From contig NC_009445.1 in assembly GCF_000026145.1 (NCBI RefSeq), positions 6,292,501-6,356,500 on the forward strand: a DNA stretch of 64,000 bases, in the 5' to 3' direction. Positions 36,583-45,661 of this stretch are shown piece after piece. Below the pieces are notes generated by a model. It was not told the origin of the DNA. It did no database searches and saw only the letters and a list, made by a program, of their open reading frames with translations. This DNA comes from Bradyrhizobium sp. ORS 278. Its GTDB lineage: Bacteria; Pseudomonadota; Alphaproteobacteria; Rhizobiales; Xanthobacteraceae. Positions within the stretch are counted from its first letter, which is position 1; each line of letters starts with the position of its first letter. The translations under genes were made by a program, and so were the position numbers.

Positions 36583-37107
36583 GTGAGGCGTCAAACAGCA
36601 ACAGGCGGAAGCAATTCCGCTGGGTCGGGCCGCGTCCTGCGGCTCGACCCTCTTTCCCTGCCCATCTCGTACAGCGCGCACGACACCCGTGCCGATGGCG
36701 GGATCCGGCAGATCGAATTGCACCGGGAGCGCGTGGTCCTGCGCCGTGCCGTGAGCGGCATGCGCATGGCCGTGAACGTCCGGGTCAGCGATTTCCTCGG
36801 CATCGCGCTGCGCGAGGTCGACGACACGCAGATGATGCTGATCCTCTTGCACCGCGACCCGTCGCTGAGCATCCCGATCTGCGTCAGTGATGATCAAGAC
36901 GAGATCGTGAGGGCCTGGGCGATGTGGAGCGAGACCTTCGCGCTGCCGCAGCTTCAAGAACCAAAGCGTGAGGCTGCGCCGCGGCGCCGGCGCCGCAACG
37001 CCATCCGCTCACGCCGTCCACGTTTCCTGATGCGGCGCCGTGTCGGTCACCTGCTCAATCCGGCCCCGGTCCATCGCGGCGAGCGCGAGATCATCGCGCG
37101 GAGCTGA
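36583..37107 (+). CDS. DUF6101-like hypothetical protein
   Basis: 174 aa from GTG 36583 behind GGGGAGACC. The N-terminal two thirds (SGRVLRLDPLSLPI, ERVVLRRAVSGMRMAVNV) resemble a small family I know from Rhizobiales as DUF6101; the last 50 residues are very basic (PRRRRRNAIRSRRPRFLMRR). No catalytic motif. Function unknown. Convergent with ubiA: its stop ends one base before the ubiA stop. Confidence 0.72.
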   Translation: MRRQTATGGSNSAGSGRVLRLDPLSLPISYSAHDTRADGGIRQIELHRERVVLRRAVSGMRMAVNVRVSDFLGIALREVDDTQMMLILLHRDPSLSIPICVSDDQDEIVRAWAMWSETFALPQLQEPKREAAPRRRRRNAIRSRRPRFLMRRRVGHLLNPAPVHRGEREIIARS

Positions 37108-38040
37108 TCAGCTCGCGCGCAACACGGCATCGATCAGGAGAGCGGCGAACAGCAGCAATCCTGCGTCGCGGTTCGACTTGAAGACGCGCAGGCACAGCGC
37201 GGGATCCGCAGTGTCGAGCCGGCGAACCTGCCAGGCGAGATGCGCGGCGAAGCAGGCGAGGCCGAGCCACGCCGCGACGCGCACATGAGCGGTGGCGAAG
37301 GCTGCTCCGATCAGCACGACCGCGAGCGAATAGAACACCACCAGCGCCAGATGCGTGCGCTCGGCAAACAGCCGCGCCGTCGACTTGATGCCGATCAGCG
37401 CGTCGTCCTCCGCATCCTGGTGCGCGTAGATCGTATCATAGGCGATGACCCAGCAGATCGAGCCGGCATAGAGCAGCAGCGCGGTGGCATCGAGGCGCCC
37501 GAACGCGACGGCAAAGCCCATCAGCGCGCCCCATGAGAAGGCGAGTCCCAGCACCGTCTGCGGCCACCAGGTGATGCGCTTCATGAAAGGGTAGATCGCG
37601 ACGATCAGCAGCGACGCGATGCCGGTCAGAATCGCAAACCGGTTGAACTGCAGCAGCACGGCGAGGCCGATCAGAGCCTGCGCCACCAGGAAGGCGAGCG
37701 CCCGCTTCACCCCAACCTGTCCGGCCGGGATCGGCCGCGACCGGGTGCGCTCGACCTGGGCGTCGAGATCGCGGTCGGTGATGTCGTTCCAGGTGCAGCC
37801 GGCGCCGCGCATCGCGAAGGCACCGACAAAATACAGGCCGACCCAGAGGGGAAGCATCGACAGATCGCCGGAGATGCCGGAGGCCAGTGCGGCCGACCAC
37901 CAGCAGGGCATCAGCAGCAGCCAGGAGCCGATCGGGCGATCGTAGCGGGCGAGCCGCAGATAGGGCCGGCTCCAGACCGGCGCCAGCGTGTCGACCCAAT
38001 TGCCGGTCGCGTCAGCAACGCGGACGGCGCTGTCGCTCAT
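37108..38040 (-). CDS. ubiA: 4-hydroxybenzoate polyprenyltransferase
   Basis: Integral membrane prenyltransferase of ubiquinone synthesis: attaches the polyprenyl chain to 4-hydroxybenzoate. 310 aa, about eight or nine transmembrane helices. Both aspartate-rich, Mg-binding motifs are present: N85-D-I-T-D-R-D-L-D93 and Y201-D-T-I-Y-A-H-Q-D209. The start overlaps the upstream secreted-protein gene (ATGA), an odd partner for a quinone enzyme. Confidence 0.95.
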   Translation of the reverse strand: MSDSAVRVADATGNWVDTLAPVWSRPYLRLARYDRPIGSWLLLMPCWWSAALASGISGDLSMLPLWVGLYFVGAFAMRGAGCTWNDITDRDLDAQVERTRSRPIPAGQVGVKRALAFLVAQALIGLAVLLQFNRFAILTGIASLLIVAIYPFMKRITWWPQTVLGLAFSWGALMGFAVAFGRLDATALLLYAGSICWVIAYDTIYAHQDAEDDALIGIKSTARLFAERTHLALVVFYSLAVVLIGAAFATAHVRVAAWLGLACFAAHLAWQVRRLDTADPALCLRVFKSNRDAGLLLFAALLIDAVLRAS

Positions 38041-38711
38041 CGTGTCAGAACGTTGCCGGTGAGAGTATCGAACGCCGAGCCGCCCTTCTTCGCCGTGTTG
38101 GCTTCCGGCAGTGCGGCCGACGTGCCGAGCACGTCGCTGAGACCGGGCGCGGCGGCCGGGCCGCCGCCCTTCTGCATCTGCTCGGCGACGGTGCAGACCT
38201 TCTGCTGAATGCCCTCCGTGCCCTTGTGGTTGGCCTTCAGCTGGTCGCCGATCTGGCTCGGAATGCCGCAGCGTGCCGAGTTGGCCTCGACATATTTGAT
38301 CATCTTGATCTCGGCCTGGCTGAAGTTCTTGAACAGCTTGCAGGCTTCGATCGGCGTCGTCTTCTTGTTCTTGCCCGCGGCCTGAATCAGCTTGCCCCGA
38401 CGCTCCGCCTCTTCACGCAGAGGGGTGAAATCCCTCATGCAGCTCTCCGACGGGCCGGCCTGCTGAGGAGGTGCAAAACCACCTCCGCCGCCGCCCCCGA
38501 AAGCCGCCGGACCAGGCGCGGGAAAGGCATTGGCCGGCGCGGCCATCGGTGCCGGTGCATTGCCGTTGATCGGTGGAAACGGCGACGCGTTGCTCTGGGT
38601 CTGAGTCTGGCCCGGCAGCGGCGCGGGAAACGCGCTTTGTGCCATCGCCTGTCCGGCCGAGAGCAGGACTGCGACAACGACGACGGGCACAACGGGATGG
38701 CGGATGATCAA
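38037..38711 (-). CDS. secreted four-cysteine hypothetical protein (copy A)
   Basis: 224 aa from TTG 38711, chosen because GGAGAA is six bases upstream and a signal peptide follows at once (IIRHPVVPVVVVAVLLSAGQ, cleavage after AMA). A Pro/Ala/Gly-rich linker with a poly-Gly run leads to a compact domain with four cysteines: ESCMRDFTPLREEA, IEACKLF, ARCGIPSQIGDQLKANHKG, KVCTV. The same domain occurs in the next gene upstream (38947-39423). Function unknown; two disulfides likely in the periplasm. Its stop overlaps the ubiA start. Confidence 0.78.
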   Translation of the reverse strand: MIIRHPVVPVVVVAVLLSAGQAMAQSAFPAPLPGQTQTQSNASPFPPINGNAPAPMAAPANAFPAPGPAAFGGGGGGGFAPPQQAGPSESCMRDFTPLREEAERRGKLIQAAGKNKKTTPIEACKLFKNFSQAEIKMIKYVEANSARCGIPSQIGDQLKANHKGTEGIQQKVCTVAEQMQKGGGPAAAPGLSDVLGTSAALPEANTAKKGGSAFDTLTGNVLTR

Positions 38712-38946
38712 GGCTGGTTCTCCGGCAAGACCAAGAATCCTCAACACTTCCGGACGAAAGCGCGATCCAATTCCGGGGCTTTTACGATTCTCGCCCGGCA
38801 AGCACAACTGCGGAGTTGACGGCCTCCGCGGCGCAGGGACGCAGCCGGAGTTCCCCATCCCAGAACCGTCCGGCGATCGCCCCGCAATCCTGTCTTCAGG
38901 CTTCGATTTCGTTCGATCAGCGCCCTCGCCGCAGATCGCGAGCCGG

Positions 38947-39423
38947 TCAAGACGACCCGTGCGGTCCCGCGGACGGCCGGAGACCACCGGGCGCGACGTT
39001 CCACGTCACGGTGCAGACCTTGCGCATCACCGTCAGCGTGTTTTCGTGATTCGCCTTGAGCTGGTCGGTGATCTTGGCCGGGATGCCGCAGGTCGAGGCG
39101 TGCGCGACGGCGTAGTCCAGCATCTTATTCTGGGCGAGTTCGTAATCATGCACCAGCCGGCAAGCCTCTCCGGGCGCGAAACGGCGGCCCGGGGACATCT
39201 TCAGGAGTTGGGCCCGGCGGGCAGCCTCGTCGCGCAGCGGCGTGAACTCCTTCAGGCAGCTCTCGGGCGGACGGAAGCCGCTCATGGCAGCCCCGCCGGG
39301 AGCCGCCGGCTGCGGCGCAGCGACGCTCTTGTCGTCGGCCCGCGACGTCCTCGCGGGCACCACCATCGCCGTGATGGCTACGGCAAGGGCCCAGGGGGCC
39401 CAAGTGGAATGTCTGTTGATCAC
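38947..39423 (-). CDS. secreted four-cysteine hypothetical protein (copy B)
   Basis: 158 aa from GTG 39423 (GGAGAG upstream). A signal peptide (WAPWALAVAITAMVVPARTS) is followed by the same domain as copy A: ESCLKEFTPLRDEA, GEACRLV, STCGIPAKITDQLKANHEN, KVCTV. The four cysteines and the CGIPxxIxDQLKANH core are shared, the linker is shorter. Tandem duplication, 235 bp apart, same strand. Function unknown. Confidence 0.78.
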   Translation of the reverse strand: MINRHSTWAPWALAVAITAMVVPARTSRADDKSVAAPQPAAPGGAAMSGFRPPESCLKEFTPLRDEAARRAQLLKMSPGRRFAPGEACRLVHDYELAQNKMLDYAVAHASTCGIPAKITDQLKANHENTLTVMRKVCTVTWNVAPGGLRPSAGPHGSS

Positions 39424-39642
39424 GGCTGTCTCTCCTCGCCAGGCTCAAAGCCACGGCTTCCGGCGTCACCCCGCATTTGCGCCCGGATGCAAATCGCCCG
39501 TCCGGATGCGATCGAAGCGCTAGAATCTGTCGGCAGCACGGCCAAAACGAGCCATCGCGCGCGCACCCTGCAAACCGTTCGTGGCTTTCCGGCCGGCACC
39601 CGGTCGGATAAGCAACATCCCTGACCTCACAGCCCAATTGCC

Positions 39643-40392
39643 ATGCCCGATTACGACTTCACCGCCCCTCGCCTGTTCGTCGACGCTCCGCTGATCGAGG
39701 GCGGCGCGGTCGCGCTGGATCGCAACCAGAGCAACTATCTCGGTAACGTGCTGCGTCTCGGCGCCGGCGATCAGGTGCTGGTTTTCAACGGCCGCGAGGG
39801 CGAGTGGCAGGCCACGATCGCCGGCCGCAAGCGGGCGGACCTGCTGACCATCCAGCAGCGCCTCCGGCCGCAGGACCAGCTCCCCGACATCACCTACGTC
39901 TTCGCCCCGCTGAAGCATGCGCGGCTCGACTACATCGTGCAGAAGGCGGTCGAGATGGGCGCGGCCGTGTTGCAGCCGGTCCTCACCCGGCACACGCAGG
40001 TGTCGCGCCTGAACGGCGAGCGGATGCGCGCCAATGTGATCGAGGCGGCTGAGCAATGCGGCATCCTCAGCCTGGCCGAGGTCAGGGATCCAGTGCCACT
40101 GGAGCGGTTCCTGCGCGAGCGCATGGCCTCACGTCTGCTGGTGTTCTGCGACGAGGCGGCCGAGATCGCCGATCCCGTTCAGGCGTTGCGCGGCGCGGCC
40201 GCAAACGCCGGCATCGATCTCCTGATCGGCCCTGAAGGCGGCTTCGCCGCGGAGGAGCGTGAGCTGTTGCTGCGGCAAAGACAGGTGACCAGGTTGGCGC
40301 TCGGGCCGCGGATCCTGCGGGCTGATACCGCGGGGGTCGCGGCGCTCGCTTTGCTGCAGGCAACGCTCGGGGATTGGCGACAAAGCCGTTAA
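39643..40392 (+). CDS. rsmE: 16S rRNA (uracil1498-N3)-methyltransferase RsmE
   Basis: SPOUT-fold methyltransferase acting on U1498 of 16S rRNA. 249 aa. N-terminal PUA-like domain (residues 1-75), then the knot region with LIGPEGGFAAEE and LALGPRILRADTA, which bind SAM. Divergent from the secreted four-cysteine genes and followed 121 bp later by hisZ. Confidence 0.95.
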   Translation: MPDYDFTAPRLFVDAPLIEGGAVALDRNQSNYLGNVLRLGAGDQVLVFNGREGEWQATIAGRKRADLLTIQQRLRPQDQLPDITYVFAPLKHARLDYIVQKAVEMGAAVLQPVLTRHTQVSRLNGERMRANVIEAAEQCGILSLAEVRDPVPLERFLRERMASRLLVFCDEAAEIADPVQALRGAAANAGIDLLIGPEGGFAAEERELLLRQRQVTRLALGPRILRADTAGVAALALLQATLGDWRQSR

Positions 40393-40513
40393 GGGCCGCG
40401 GGCGATTGTCGCGCAGGAGCGACCATTCGGTGTCGAAACCGCGCAATGAGCATGCTAAGGGGCTGCCGCTGCCCGCCGGGCGGCGCGCATCCCGATTTGG
40501 AACCAAGACCGAC

Positions 40514-41674
40514 ATGACCGGACCCGCTCCGACCGGACCCGCCGCGTGGGCGGACACGCTGCTGCAGTCCTTCGCCGAGGCCGGCTATGCCCGCGCCGAG
40601 CCGGCGATCCTGCAGCCGGCCGAGCCGTTCCTCGACCTCTCCGGCGAGGACATTCGCAAGAGCCTGTATCTGACGACGGATGGCGGCGGCGAGGAGCTCT
40701 GCCTGCGCCCGGACCTGACCATTCCCGTCGCGCGCGACTATCTCGGCTCGGCTCGCGCCGGCCAGCCCGCCGGATTCAGCTATCTCGGCCCGGTGTTTCG
40801 TTACCGCGGCGGCCGCCCGAGCGAGTTCCTGCAGGGCGGCATCGAATCGTTCGGCCGCCAGGATCGTCCCGCCGCCGACGCCGAGATGCTGGCGCTCGCC
40901 ATCGAGGCGACAGCCGCGGCCGGCCTTGCCGAGGTCGAGATTCGCACCGGCGACGTCGCGCTGTTCACGGCCTTGATCGATGCGCTCGATCTTTATCCGG
41001 TGTGGCGGCGCCGGCTGATCAAGGACTTCAACCGCCAGCGCACCTTGGCTCAGGATTTGGAGCGCCTGGCGACGGCCGAAGTGGCACCGCGCAACGAATA
41101 TGAGGGCGTGCTCGCCGCGCTGGCCGGCTCAGACCGCAAGGCAGCGTTGGCGCTGGTCACCGACCTGATGTCGATCGCCGGCGCCACCGCCGTGGGTGGC
41201 CGCACGGTCGCCGAGATCGCCGATCGATTCCTGGAGCAATCCACCCTGAAAAGCGGCGCACTGCCGCGCGACGCGCTCGACCGCATCAAAAGATTTCTCG
41301 CCATCAGCGGCAGCCCGGCTGACGCCGTCAAACAGCTCCGCGCGCTCGCCGCCGACGCCAAGCTCGACATCTCGGCTGCGATCGACGCCCTGGACGCGCG
41401 CACGGCCTTCATGGCCCAGCGCGGCATCGACGTCGCCAGAGTGCGCTTCGCCACCGCATTCGGCCGCGGCCTCGACTACTACACCGGCTTCGAGTTCGAG
41501 CTGCACCACCCCGGCAATGGCGACGAGCCGCTGGTCGCCGGCGGCCGCTATGACGGCCTGCTGAACCAGCTCGGCGCCGCGTCCTTCATTCCGGCCGTCG
41601 GCTTCTCGATCTGGATCGAGCGGCTGGCGCAGAGCAGCACGGCGGGCAAGGCCGCGCGCGGGAGAGCATCATGA
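40514..41674 (+). CDS. hisZ: ATP phosphoribosyltransferase regulatory subunit
   Basis: HisRS-like protein without tRNA-charging activity that regulates HisG in the first step of histidine synthesis. 386 aa from ATG 40514. Class II synthetase core with [37 protein letters not shown] and [27 protein letters not shown]; no C-terminal anticodon-binding domain. Stop overlaps the hisG start (ATGA). Confidence 0.95.
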   Translation: MTGPAPTGPAAWADTLLQSFAEAGYARAEPAILQPAEPFLDLSGEDIRKSLYLTTDGGGEELCLRPDLTIPVARDYLGSARAGQPAGFSYLGPVFRYRGGRPSEFLQGGIESFGRQDRPAADAEMLALAIEATAAAGLAEVEIRTGDVALFTALIDALDLYPVWRRRLIKDFNRQRTLAQDLERLATAEVAPRNEYEGVLAALAGSDRKAALALVTDLMSIAGATAVGGRTVAEIADRFLEQSTLKSGALPRDALDRIKRFLAISGSPADAVKQLRALAADAKLDISAAIDALDARTAFMAQRGIDVARVRFATAFGRGLDYYTGFEFELHHPGNGDEPLVAGGRYDGLLNQLGAASFIPAVGFSIWIERLAQSSTAGKAARGRAS

Positions 41675-42648
41675 GCGGCCCCCTCGTCCTCGCCGTTCCT
41701 TCCAAGGGTCGCCTGCAGGAGAACGCGGAGGCGTTCTTCGGCCGCGCCGGGCTGAACCTGTCCAAGCCGGGCGGCGCGCGCGACTATCGCGGCACGATCT
41801 CCGGTCTCGACAATGTCGAGATCGCCTATCTCTCTGCGAGTGACATCGCCTCGCAACTGGCACGCGGCACCGTGCATCTCGGCGTCACCGGCGAGGACCT
41901 CGTGCGCGAGGAAATCACCGATGCCGACAAGCGCGTGCTGCTGATCGACACGCTCGGCTTCGGCGGCGCCAATGTCGTGGTCGCCGTGCCGCAGGCCTGG
42001 ATCGACGTCCGCACCATGGCCGATCTCGACGATGTCGCCAGCGGCTTCCGCGCGCAGCACAATCGCCGCATGCGCGTCGCCACCAAGTACATCAATTTGA
42101 CGCGGGGCTTCTTCGCCAGCCACGGCATCGTCGACTACCGCATCGTCGAGAGCGCCGGCGCCACCGAGGGCGCGCCGGCCGTCGGCACCGCCGAGCTGAT
42201 CGTCGACATCACCTCAACCGGCTCGACGCTGGTTGCGAACGGGCTGAAGGTGCTCGACGACGGCGTCATCCTGCGCAGCCAGGCCAATCTCGTCGCGTCG
42301 CGCGACGCCGACTGGTCGGAGGGTCCGCGCGAGAGCGCCCGCATCATCCTCGACCATATCCATGCCCGCGCGCGCGCCAGCAAGTACCGCGAGGTCCGCA
42401 CCCGCTTCAAAGGTTGCGACGCAGCAATGCTGACCGAGGCGCACAACCGCTTCGGGGTCGTCGCGCCGTTCGGCGGCCCGACATCGTCGGGCATGCTGAC
42501 CCTGCATTGCCCGCCGGCGCAGATCTACTCGCTCGGCAGCTTCCTCCGCGCGCATGGGGCGGAGACGGTGTCGGTCGCCTCGCTCGACTACGTGCTCGAC
42601 CGCGAGAATCCGCTGTTTGCCCGCCTCGAAGCCTTCCTGCGATCATAA
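41671..42648 (+). CDS. hisG: ATP phosphoribosyltransferase, catalytic subunit
   Basis: Condenses ATP and PRPP to phosphoribosyl-ATP. 325 aa. N-terminal [29 protein letters not shown] and the PRPP loop [18 protein letters not shown] are conserved. The length exceeds the short HisZ-dependent form (about 210-230 aa); the extra 100 residues after about 215 contain [20 protein letters not shown]. Partner HisZ overlaps upstream. Other pathway genes are absent here. Confidence 0.94.
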   Translation: MSGPLVLAVPSKGRLQENAEAFFGRAGLNLSKPGGARDYRGTISGLDNVEIAYLSASDIASQLARGTVHLGVTGEDLVREEITDADKRVLLIDTLGFGGANVVVAVPQAWIDVRTMADLDDVASGFRAQHNRRMRVATKYINLTRGFFASHGIVDYRIVESAGATEGAPAVGTAELIVDITSTGSTLVANGLKVLDDGVILRSQANLVASRDADWSEGPRESARIILDHIHARARASKYREVRTRFKGCDAAMLTEAHNRFGVVAPFGGPTSSGMLTLHCPPAQIYSLGSFLRAHGAETVSVASLDYVLDRENPLFARLEAFLRS

Positions 42649-42718
42649 ATCGCCGTTCATCGTAGCGACAGGCAGCGGCAGCTACCATATGTTGGTGGGC
42701 GAACGAGGATGCTGAGCA

Positions 42719-43759
42719 ATGCTGGGAACTGACGTGTCCGACCTGACCACGACCGCGGCGGATGCCGCGTCGCAGGGCCTGTCGATCGTTATCCCCGTCT
42801 ACAACGAAGGCGCGGGACTGACGGCGCTGCATGAGCGGCTGAACACGCTCGCCCGCACGCTGCGGCAGCGCTTCGGCTTGGCTTGCGAGCTCGTCTATGT
42901 CGACGATGGCAGCCGCGACAACACGCTGGCGATCGCGCGCAACCTGCAGGCCGATGCGCTCGACGTGCAGGTGGTGTCGCTGTCGCGCAATTTCGGCAAG
43001 GAGGCAGCGCTGATGGCCGGCCTCGATCATGCCCGCCGTGGCGCCGTGCTGTTCATGGATGGCGATGGGCAGCATCCGCCGGCGCTGGTCGAGCAGCTCG
43101 TCACGCACTGGATCAAGGACGGCTATGACGTCGTCTATACGGCCAAGGCACATCGCGACAACGAGCCGTTCCTGCGCCGCGTCGCCGTGCATGGCTTCTA
43201 CGCGCTGATCAACTGGGGGGCGCGGCAGAAGATTCCGGAGGATGCCGGCGACTTCCGCCTGCTGTCGCCGCGCGCCGTTGCAGCACTTCGCCAGCTGCCG
43301 GAGCGCAACCGCTTCTTCAAGGGCCTCGCCAGCTGGATCGGCTTCCGCCAGATCCGCGTCGACTACGAGCCCGCCGCACGGGCACACGGCGTCACGACCT
43401 TCAACGTGACGAGCCTGCTCGGCCTGTCGATCGAAGGCCTGACCTCGTTCTCGGTGGCGCCGCTGCGTTTCGCCAGCCTGCTCGGAATCCTGCTCGCCTC
43501 AGCCGCCTTCCTGTTCGGCCTCTCGATCCTGTGGGAGACCTTCACCACCGGCAAGTCGGTGCCCGGCTATCCCTCGCTGATGGTCGGCCTGATGACGATC
43601 GGCGGCGTGCAGCTGATCATGATCGGTATCATGGGCGAATATATTGGCAAGATCCTCTCCGAGCTGAAGGCGCGGCCGATCTACTTCGTCGCCGAGCACA
43701 GCGAGAAGCGCGCCACCTTGGACGCGCGCAGCGACGGCGAGAGGAACGCCGCCGAATGA
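42719..43759 (+). CDS. family 2 glycosyltransferase, polyprenyl-phosphate sugar transferase type (DPM/GtrB/ArnC-like)
   Basis: 346 aa. Cytoplasmic GT-A domain: LSIVIPVYNE at residues 21-30, VDDGSRDNT at 61-69, the DxD metal site D114-G-D116 (MDGDGQHP), and DAGDFRLLSPRA. Two transmembrane helices follow at about 251-272 and 287-309 (IMGEYIGKI), the arrangement of enzymes that load a sugar onto undecaprenyl or dolichyl phosphate. The stop overlaps the start of a YdjC-like deacetylase gene, suggesting a lipid-linked amino sugar that is then deacetylated. Confidence 0.9.
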   Translation: MLGTDVSDLTTTAADAASQGLSIVIPVYNEGAGLTALHERLNTLARTLRQRFGLACELVYVDDGSRDNTLAIARNLQADALDVQVVSLSRNFGKEAALMAGLDHARRGAVLFMDGDGQHPPALVEQLVTHWIKDGYDVVYTAKAHRDNEPFLRRVAVHGFYALINWGARQKIPEDAGDFRLLSPRAVAALRQLPERNRFFKGLASWIGFRQIRVDYEPAARAHGVTTFNVTSLLGLSIEGLTSFSVAPLRFASLLGILLASAAFLFGLSILWETFTTGKSVPGYPSLMVGLMTIGGVQLIMIGIMGEYIGKILSELKARPIYFVAEHSEKRATLDARSDGERNAAE

Positions 43760-44598
43760 GCGAGGCGCCGCACCGGCGCATCTGGCTGTGCGCGGATGAC
43801 TATGGCATCAGCCCCGGCGTCAACAAGGCGATCCGCGACCTGATCGCCCGCGGCCGCCTGAACGCGACCTCGGTCATGACCGTCGGCGCGGCGATCGGAC
43901 GCGACGAGGTGGCCGAGCTGACCAAGGTCGCCGCCGACAGCCCGCGTTGCGCCATCGGCCTGCACGTCACGCTGACCGCGCCCTTCCGGCCGCTGACGAT
44001 GCATTTCCGTCCCGCCGAGGGCGGCATGTTCCTGCCGTTTCCCAGGCTGCTGCGCGCAGGGCTGCTGCGCCGCCTCGATCCGGAGATGATCCGCGCCGAG
44101 GTGGCGGTTCAGCTCACCGCCTTCGGCGAGCTGTTCGGCCGGGCGCCGGATTTCGTTGACGGGCATCAGCATGCCCAGCTGTACCCGCAGGTGCGCGAGG
44201 GTTTTCTGGCCGCCGTCAAGGAGGCGGCGCCGTCGGCCTGGGTCCGCCAGGGCGGCCGCAACCTGCCGCTGATGCAGCGGCTCGCGGCGCCAAAGGCGCT
44301 GCTGCTCGACGTACTGAGCGCGCAATTCCGCCGCCACGCCGCGCGCGCCAGAATCCCCTTCAACCCCGCTTTCGCTGGCGCCTACGATTTCACGAAAGCC
44401 TCCGACTTCGGGGCGCTGATGGACGGCTTCCTGAACGACCTGCCGGAGGATGGACTGGTGATGTGCCATCCCGGCTTCGTCGACGACGTCCTGATCGAGC
44501 TCGATCCGCTGACCGTGCAGCGCGAGCACGAGCATGCCTATCTCGCCGGCGAGCACTTCCCGGACCTGCTCGCGCGCCGCCAGATGACGCTGGCCTGA
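43756..44598 (+). CDS. YdjC/ChbG-family carbohydrate deacetylase
   Basis: 280 aa. Metal and catalytic segments of the YdjC fold: LCADDYGISPGVNK (D14, D15), IGLHVTLT, DGHQHAQLYP and VMCHPGFVDD. Members remove acetyl groups from N-acetylglucosamine units; HpnK of hopanoid clusters belongs to the same family. ATGA overlap with the glycosyltransferase gene implies joint function on a lipid-linked sugar. Cytoplasmic; no signal peptide. Confidence 0.87.
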   Translation: MSEAPHRRIWLCADDYGISPGVNKAIRDLIARGRLNATSVMTVGAAIGRDEVAELTKVAADSPRCAIGLHVTLTAPFRPLTMHFRPAEGGMFLPFPRLLRAGLLRRLDPEMIRAEVAVQLTAFGELFGRAPDFVDGHQHAQLYPQVREGFLAAVKEAAPSAWVRQGGRNLPLMQRLAAPKALLLDVLSAQFRRHAARARIPFNPAFAGAYDFTKASDFGALMDGFLNDLPEDGLVMCHPGFVDDVLIELDPLTVQREHEHAYLAGEHFPDLLARRQMTLA

Positions 44599-44772
44599 AC
44601 CTTTCGCGCCAGCGGCGAACAAAATGCCGGCTGGCCGCGTTTGCGTCGCAAGCCCGGCAGACGCTTTGTCGCATACGGAAATTTAATCCGCAGCCCAACT
44701 AGCCGCACCACAAAGTCCCCCTAGATCTTGGCCGCGCTTCGCCGGAACAAGGCCAAGCGGCAGGAGAACCAC

Positions 44773-45582
44773 ATGACACCGCAAGAACGCCAACTCATCG
44801 ACGATCTGTTCGACCGGCTTGCCAAGTTGGAGAATGCGCCGCGTGATCCGGAGGCTGCCGCCGCCATCGCCCGAGGGCTGCAGCAGGCGCCCAATGCCGC
44901 CTATGCGCTGGTGCAGACGGTGCTGGTGCAGGACGAGGCCTTGAAGCGCGCCAATGCGCGGATCGAGGAGCTGCAGCACGCTCAGAGCGCGCCGCAGGCG
45001 CAGTCCGGCAGCTTCCTGGATTCGATGCGCGACAGCATCTTCGGCTCGACCGGCAACCGTGGCTCGGTGCCGAATGTGCCGCCGCCGTCCCCGAGCCGGC
45101 CGGTCTGGAACAGCGGCCAGGCGATGCCGCCAGGCTATCAGGGCCAGCCCGGCTATCCCGGCCAGCCCGGCCCTTATGATCAGGGCGGCTTCGGCCAGCC
45201 GCGCGGTGGCGTGTTCGGCGGCGGTGGCGGTTCGTTCCTGGGTACGGCCGCGGCTGCGGCGGCCGGCATGGTCGGCGGCTCGCTGCTGCTCGGCGGCATC
45301 CGCTCGATGATGGGCGGCGGCTCGCATCAGGCGTTCGGCGACACCACGATCATCGAGGAGCGTGGCGGCGGTGCCAGCCCGTGGGGCGGCGACGCGTCCA
45401 GCGGCTCGCTGGCGCGTGACGCCGGCCTCGACGATATCGGCCGCTCCGGCGACGGCGGCAGCCGCGCCGGCCTGTTCGACCAGGCCAATTACGACGACAG
45501 CGGCAACGACAGCGATCCCGCCGATTTCGACGGCGACGACGGCTATGGCGGCGACGACGACGGCGGCAGCGACTACGCCTGA
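44773..45582 (+). CDS. DUF2076 domain protein
   Basis: 269 aa from ATG 44773 (CAGGAGAACCAC upstream). N-terminal helical part MTPQERQLIDDLFDRLAKLE with a coiled-coil-like stretch to residue 70, then a Pro/Gly/Gln linker, an Ala/Gly-rich hydrophobic stretch (FLGTAAAAAAGMVGGSLLLGG), and an acidic Gly/Asp/Ser tail. This is the DUF2076 layout, of unknown function, often called a periplasmic ligand-binding sensor in annotation without evidence. Followed by a clear terminator. Confidence 0.82.
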   Translation: MTPQERQLIDDLFDRLAKLENAPRDPEAAAAIARGLQQAPNAAYALVQTVLVQDEALKRANARIEELQHAQSAPQAQSGSFLDSMRDSIFGSTGNRGSVPNVPPPSPSRPVWNSGQAMPPGYQGQPGYPGQPGPYDQGGFGQPRGGVFGGGGGSFLGTAAAAAAGMVGGSLLLGGIRSMMGGGSHQAFGDTTIIEERGGGASPWGGDASSGSLARDAGLDDIGRSGDGGSRAGLFDQANYDDSGNDSDPADFDGDDGYGGDDDGGSDYA

Positions 45583-45603
45583 GGCCCTCTCACACCACGG
45601 AAG

Positions 45604-45631
45604 GAAAAGGCCGCCCCAGGGGGCGGCCTTT
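45604..45631. terminator. rho-independent terminator, bidirectional
   Basis: AAAAGGCCGCCCC / GGGGCGGCCTTTT stem with flanking A and T runs, between the convergent DUF2076 and L,D-transpeptidase genes. Confidence 0.85.
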
Positions 45632-45661
45632 TGCTTGATGGCCGGGATGACGGAGCGAGAC

